From: Candidatus Thorarchaeota archaeon
Lineage (GTDB): Archaea; Asgardarchaeota; Thorarchaeia; Thorarchaeales; Thorarchaeaceae
Direction: 5' to 3'
Assembly: GCA_016839605.1 (NCBI GenBank)
Contig: JAEOTX010000039.1
Location: 85,497-117,540 of the forward strand
DNA: 32,044 nucleotides
Part shown: in pieces, positions 31,553 through 32,044 of the stretch
Position numbering within the stretch: position 1 is the stretch's first letter
Layout of the letters: every line of letters starts with the position of its first letter
Made by a program: the position numbers and the translations under genes
Notes under the pieces: generated by a model
Seen by the model: the letters and a program-made list of their open reading frames with translations, nothing else
Database searches by the model: none
Told to the model about the DNA's origin: nothing

Positions 31553-32044
31553 TCAATAGTGCGCGAGTAGCGTAGAGAGCTCTGCCAGAATAAGCTTGTT
31601 GAACACCTCAAATCGCTCTGCATAGACCTTTACGTTCTCAGGAATTGGTTTCCTTTTCTCCTCGATATGATACATATTATCAAACGCTTCACCAAATGCG
31701 CCATACACACCAGAACCTACTGCTGCAATCATAGCGGCACCAATTACCGTGGAGTCACGAGCCCGAGGTAGGATTACCGTTTTGTTGGTACAATCAGCCA
31801 TAATCTGTCGCCAGAGAGGAGAGTTTGATCCACCTCCATCGATTCTGAGCTCGTTGAAATTCTGATCGAGCATGACCTCCATTGTCTGTGCATAGAACTG
31901 GATTCCATATCCATTGCCCTCCATTATTGCTCGAGCAAAATGAGCCTTAGTGTGGTCAAAGCCCAGATTATAGAAAATCCCTTTTGTAAATGCCATGAAT
32001 GGAAAGAACACAAGCCCATCACTGCCAGCAGACACATCCTTTGC
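31553..32044 (-). CDS. FGGY-family kinase, likely glycerol kinase (partial, 5' end outside window)
   Basis: C-terminal ~163 residues of an FGGY carbohydrate kinase; the frame runs off the window edge. Diagnostic segments are SAGSDGLVFFPFMAF, then AHFARAIMEGNGYGIQFYAQTMEVML, then LRIDGGGSNSPLWRQIMADCTNKTVI (the adenosine-binding GGG-S region) and GAAMIAAVGSGVYGAFGEAF. The C-terminal lobe alone cannot separate glycerol kinase from xylulokinase-type members, and the sequence around SGSDGL resembles the XylB branch. The operon context with GlpABC favours glycerol, giving sn-glycerol 3-phosphate for the next enzyme. The usual GER motif after the SDGL block reads TKG here, a deviation that also argues for caution on the substrate. 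Confidence 0.75.
   Translation of the reverse strand, partial: AKDVSAGSDGLVFFPFMAFTKGIFYNLGFDHTKAHFARAIMEGNGYGIQFYAQTMEVMLDQNFNELRIDGGGSNSPLWRQIMADCTNKTVILPRARDSTVIGAAMIAAVGSGVYGAFGEAFDNMYHIEEKRKPIPENVKVYAERFEVFNKLILAELSTLLAHY

Noticed and set aside
1-32044. CRISPR array, insertion sequence, prophage or rRNA
   Set aside because: No regularly spaced repeats, transposase, integrase, phage structural gene or rRNA stretch was found on reading the window.

Overview
The window looks like chromosomal DNA of an archaeon, most likely an Asgard lineage such as Thorarchaeia (inference, not proven). Archaeal signs are a PDCD5/TFAR19 protein, a PAC2-family proteasome-assembly-type protein, a cyclic 2,3-diphosphoglycerate synthetase-type protein, TATA-like boxes upstream of genes, and strong GGAGGTG ribosome sites. 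Pointing further to Asgard are an E2F/DP-like winged helix carrying the RRIYDV signature, a longin-like domain fused to a winged helix, and bacterial-type glycerol metabolism. Start codons are very often not ATG: at least nine TTG, several GTG and, unusually, two well supported CTG starts. Genes are densely packed, and the largest gap is about 257 bases (7209-7465). No tRNA, rRNA, CRISPR array, insertion sequence or prophage gene was found.

Layout. 1-6174 holds a cassette of von Willebrand A (vWA) proteins. A minus-strand, translationally coupled operon encodes a vWA protein with an intact metal site, then a CDC48-N-like/vWA protein with a degenerate site, an unrecognised protein with a coiled-coil tail, and a small coiled-coil protein. 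It converges on a plus-strand gene for a large TIM-barrel-remnant/CDC48-N-like/vWA protein. This is the best candidate for an undescribed system. 6249-8800 holds a cyclophilin-like protein, the E2F/DP-like regulator and the cDPG synthetase-type gene, with a palindrome-rich promoter region between the last two. 8839-11420 has a six-helix membrane protein and a PaaK-like adenylating enzyme.

11604-22952 is a run of short, often convergent housekeeping or unknown genes: helical-repeat proteins, a stand-alone Lrp/AsnC effector domain, a MazG-like/OB-fold pair, the longin-winged-helix protein, a membrane protein, a small zinc-motif protein, PAC2, TatD, a coiled-coil/winged-helix protein, PDCD5, an RNA m5C methyltransferase and an aldehyde dehydrogenase.

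22958-32044 is one minus-strand operon: FGGY kinase (its 5' part lies outside the window), glpA, glpB, glpC, an AGPS/GlcD-like flavin oxidase, a second CCG iron-sulfur protein, a radical SAM protein and a GNAT acetyltransferase. The kinase would make glycerol 3-phosphate and GlpABC would oxidise it to dihydroxyacetone phosphate. The AGPS-like oxidase with its own CCG partner looks like a second flavin/iron-sulfur electron-transfer module, or possibly a link to ether-lipid chemistry. glpA, glpB and glpC lie head to tail in one reading frame, separated only by single TAG codons.
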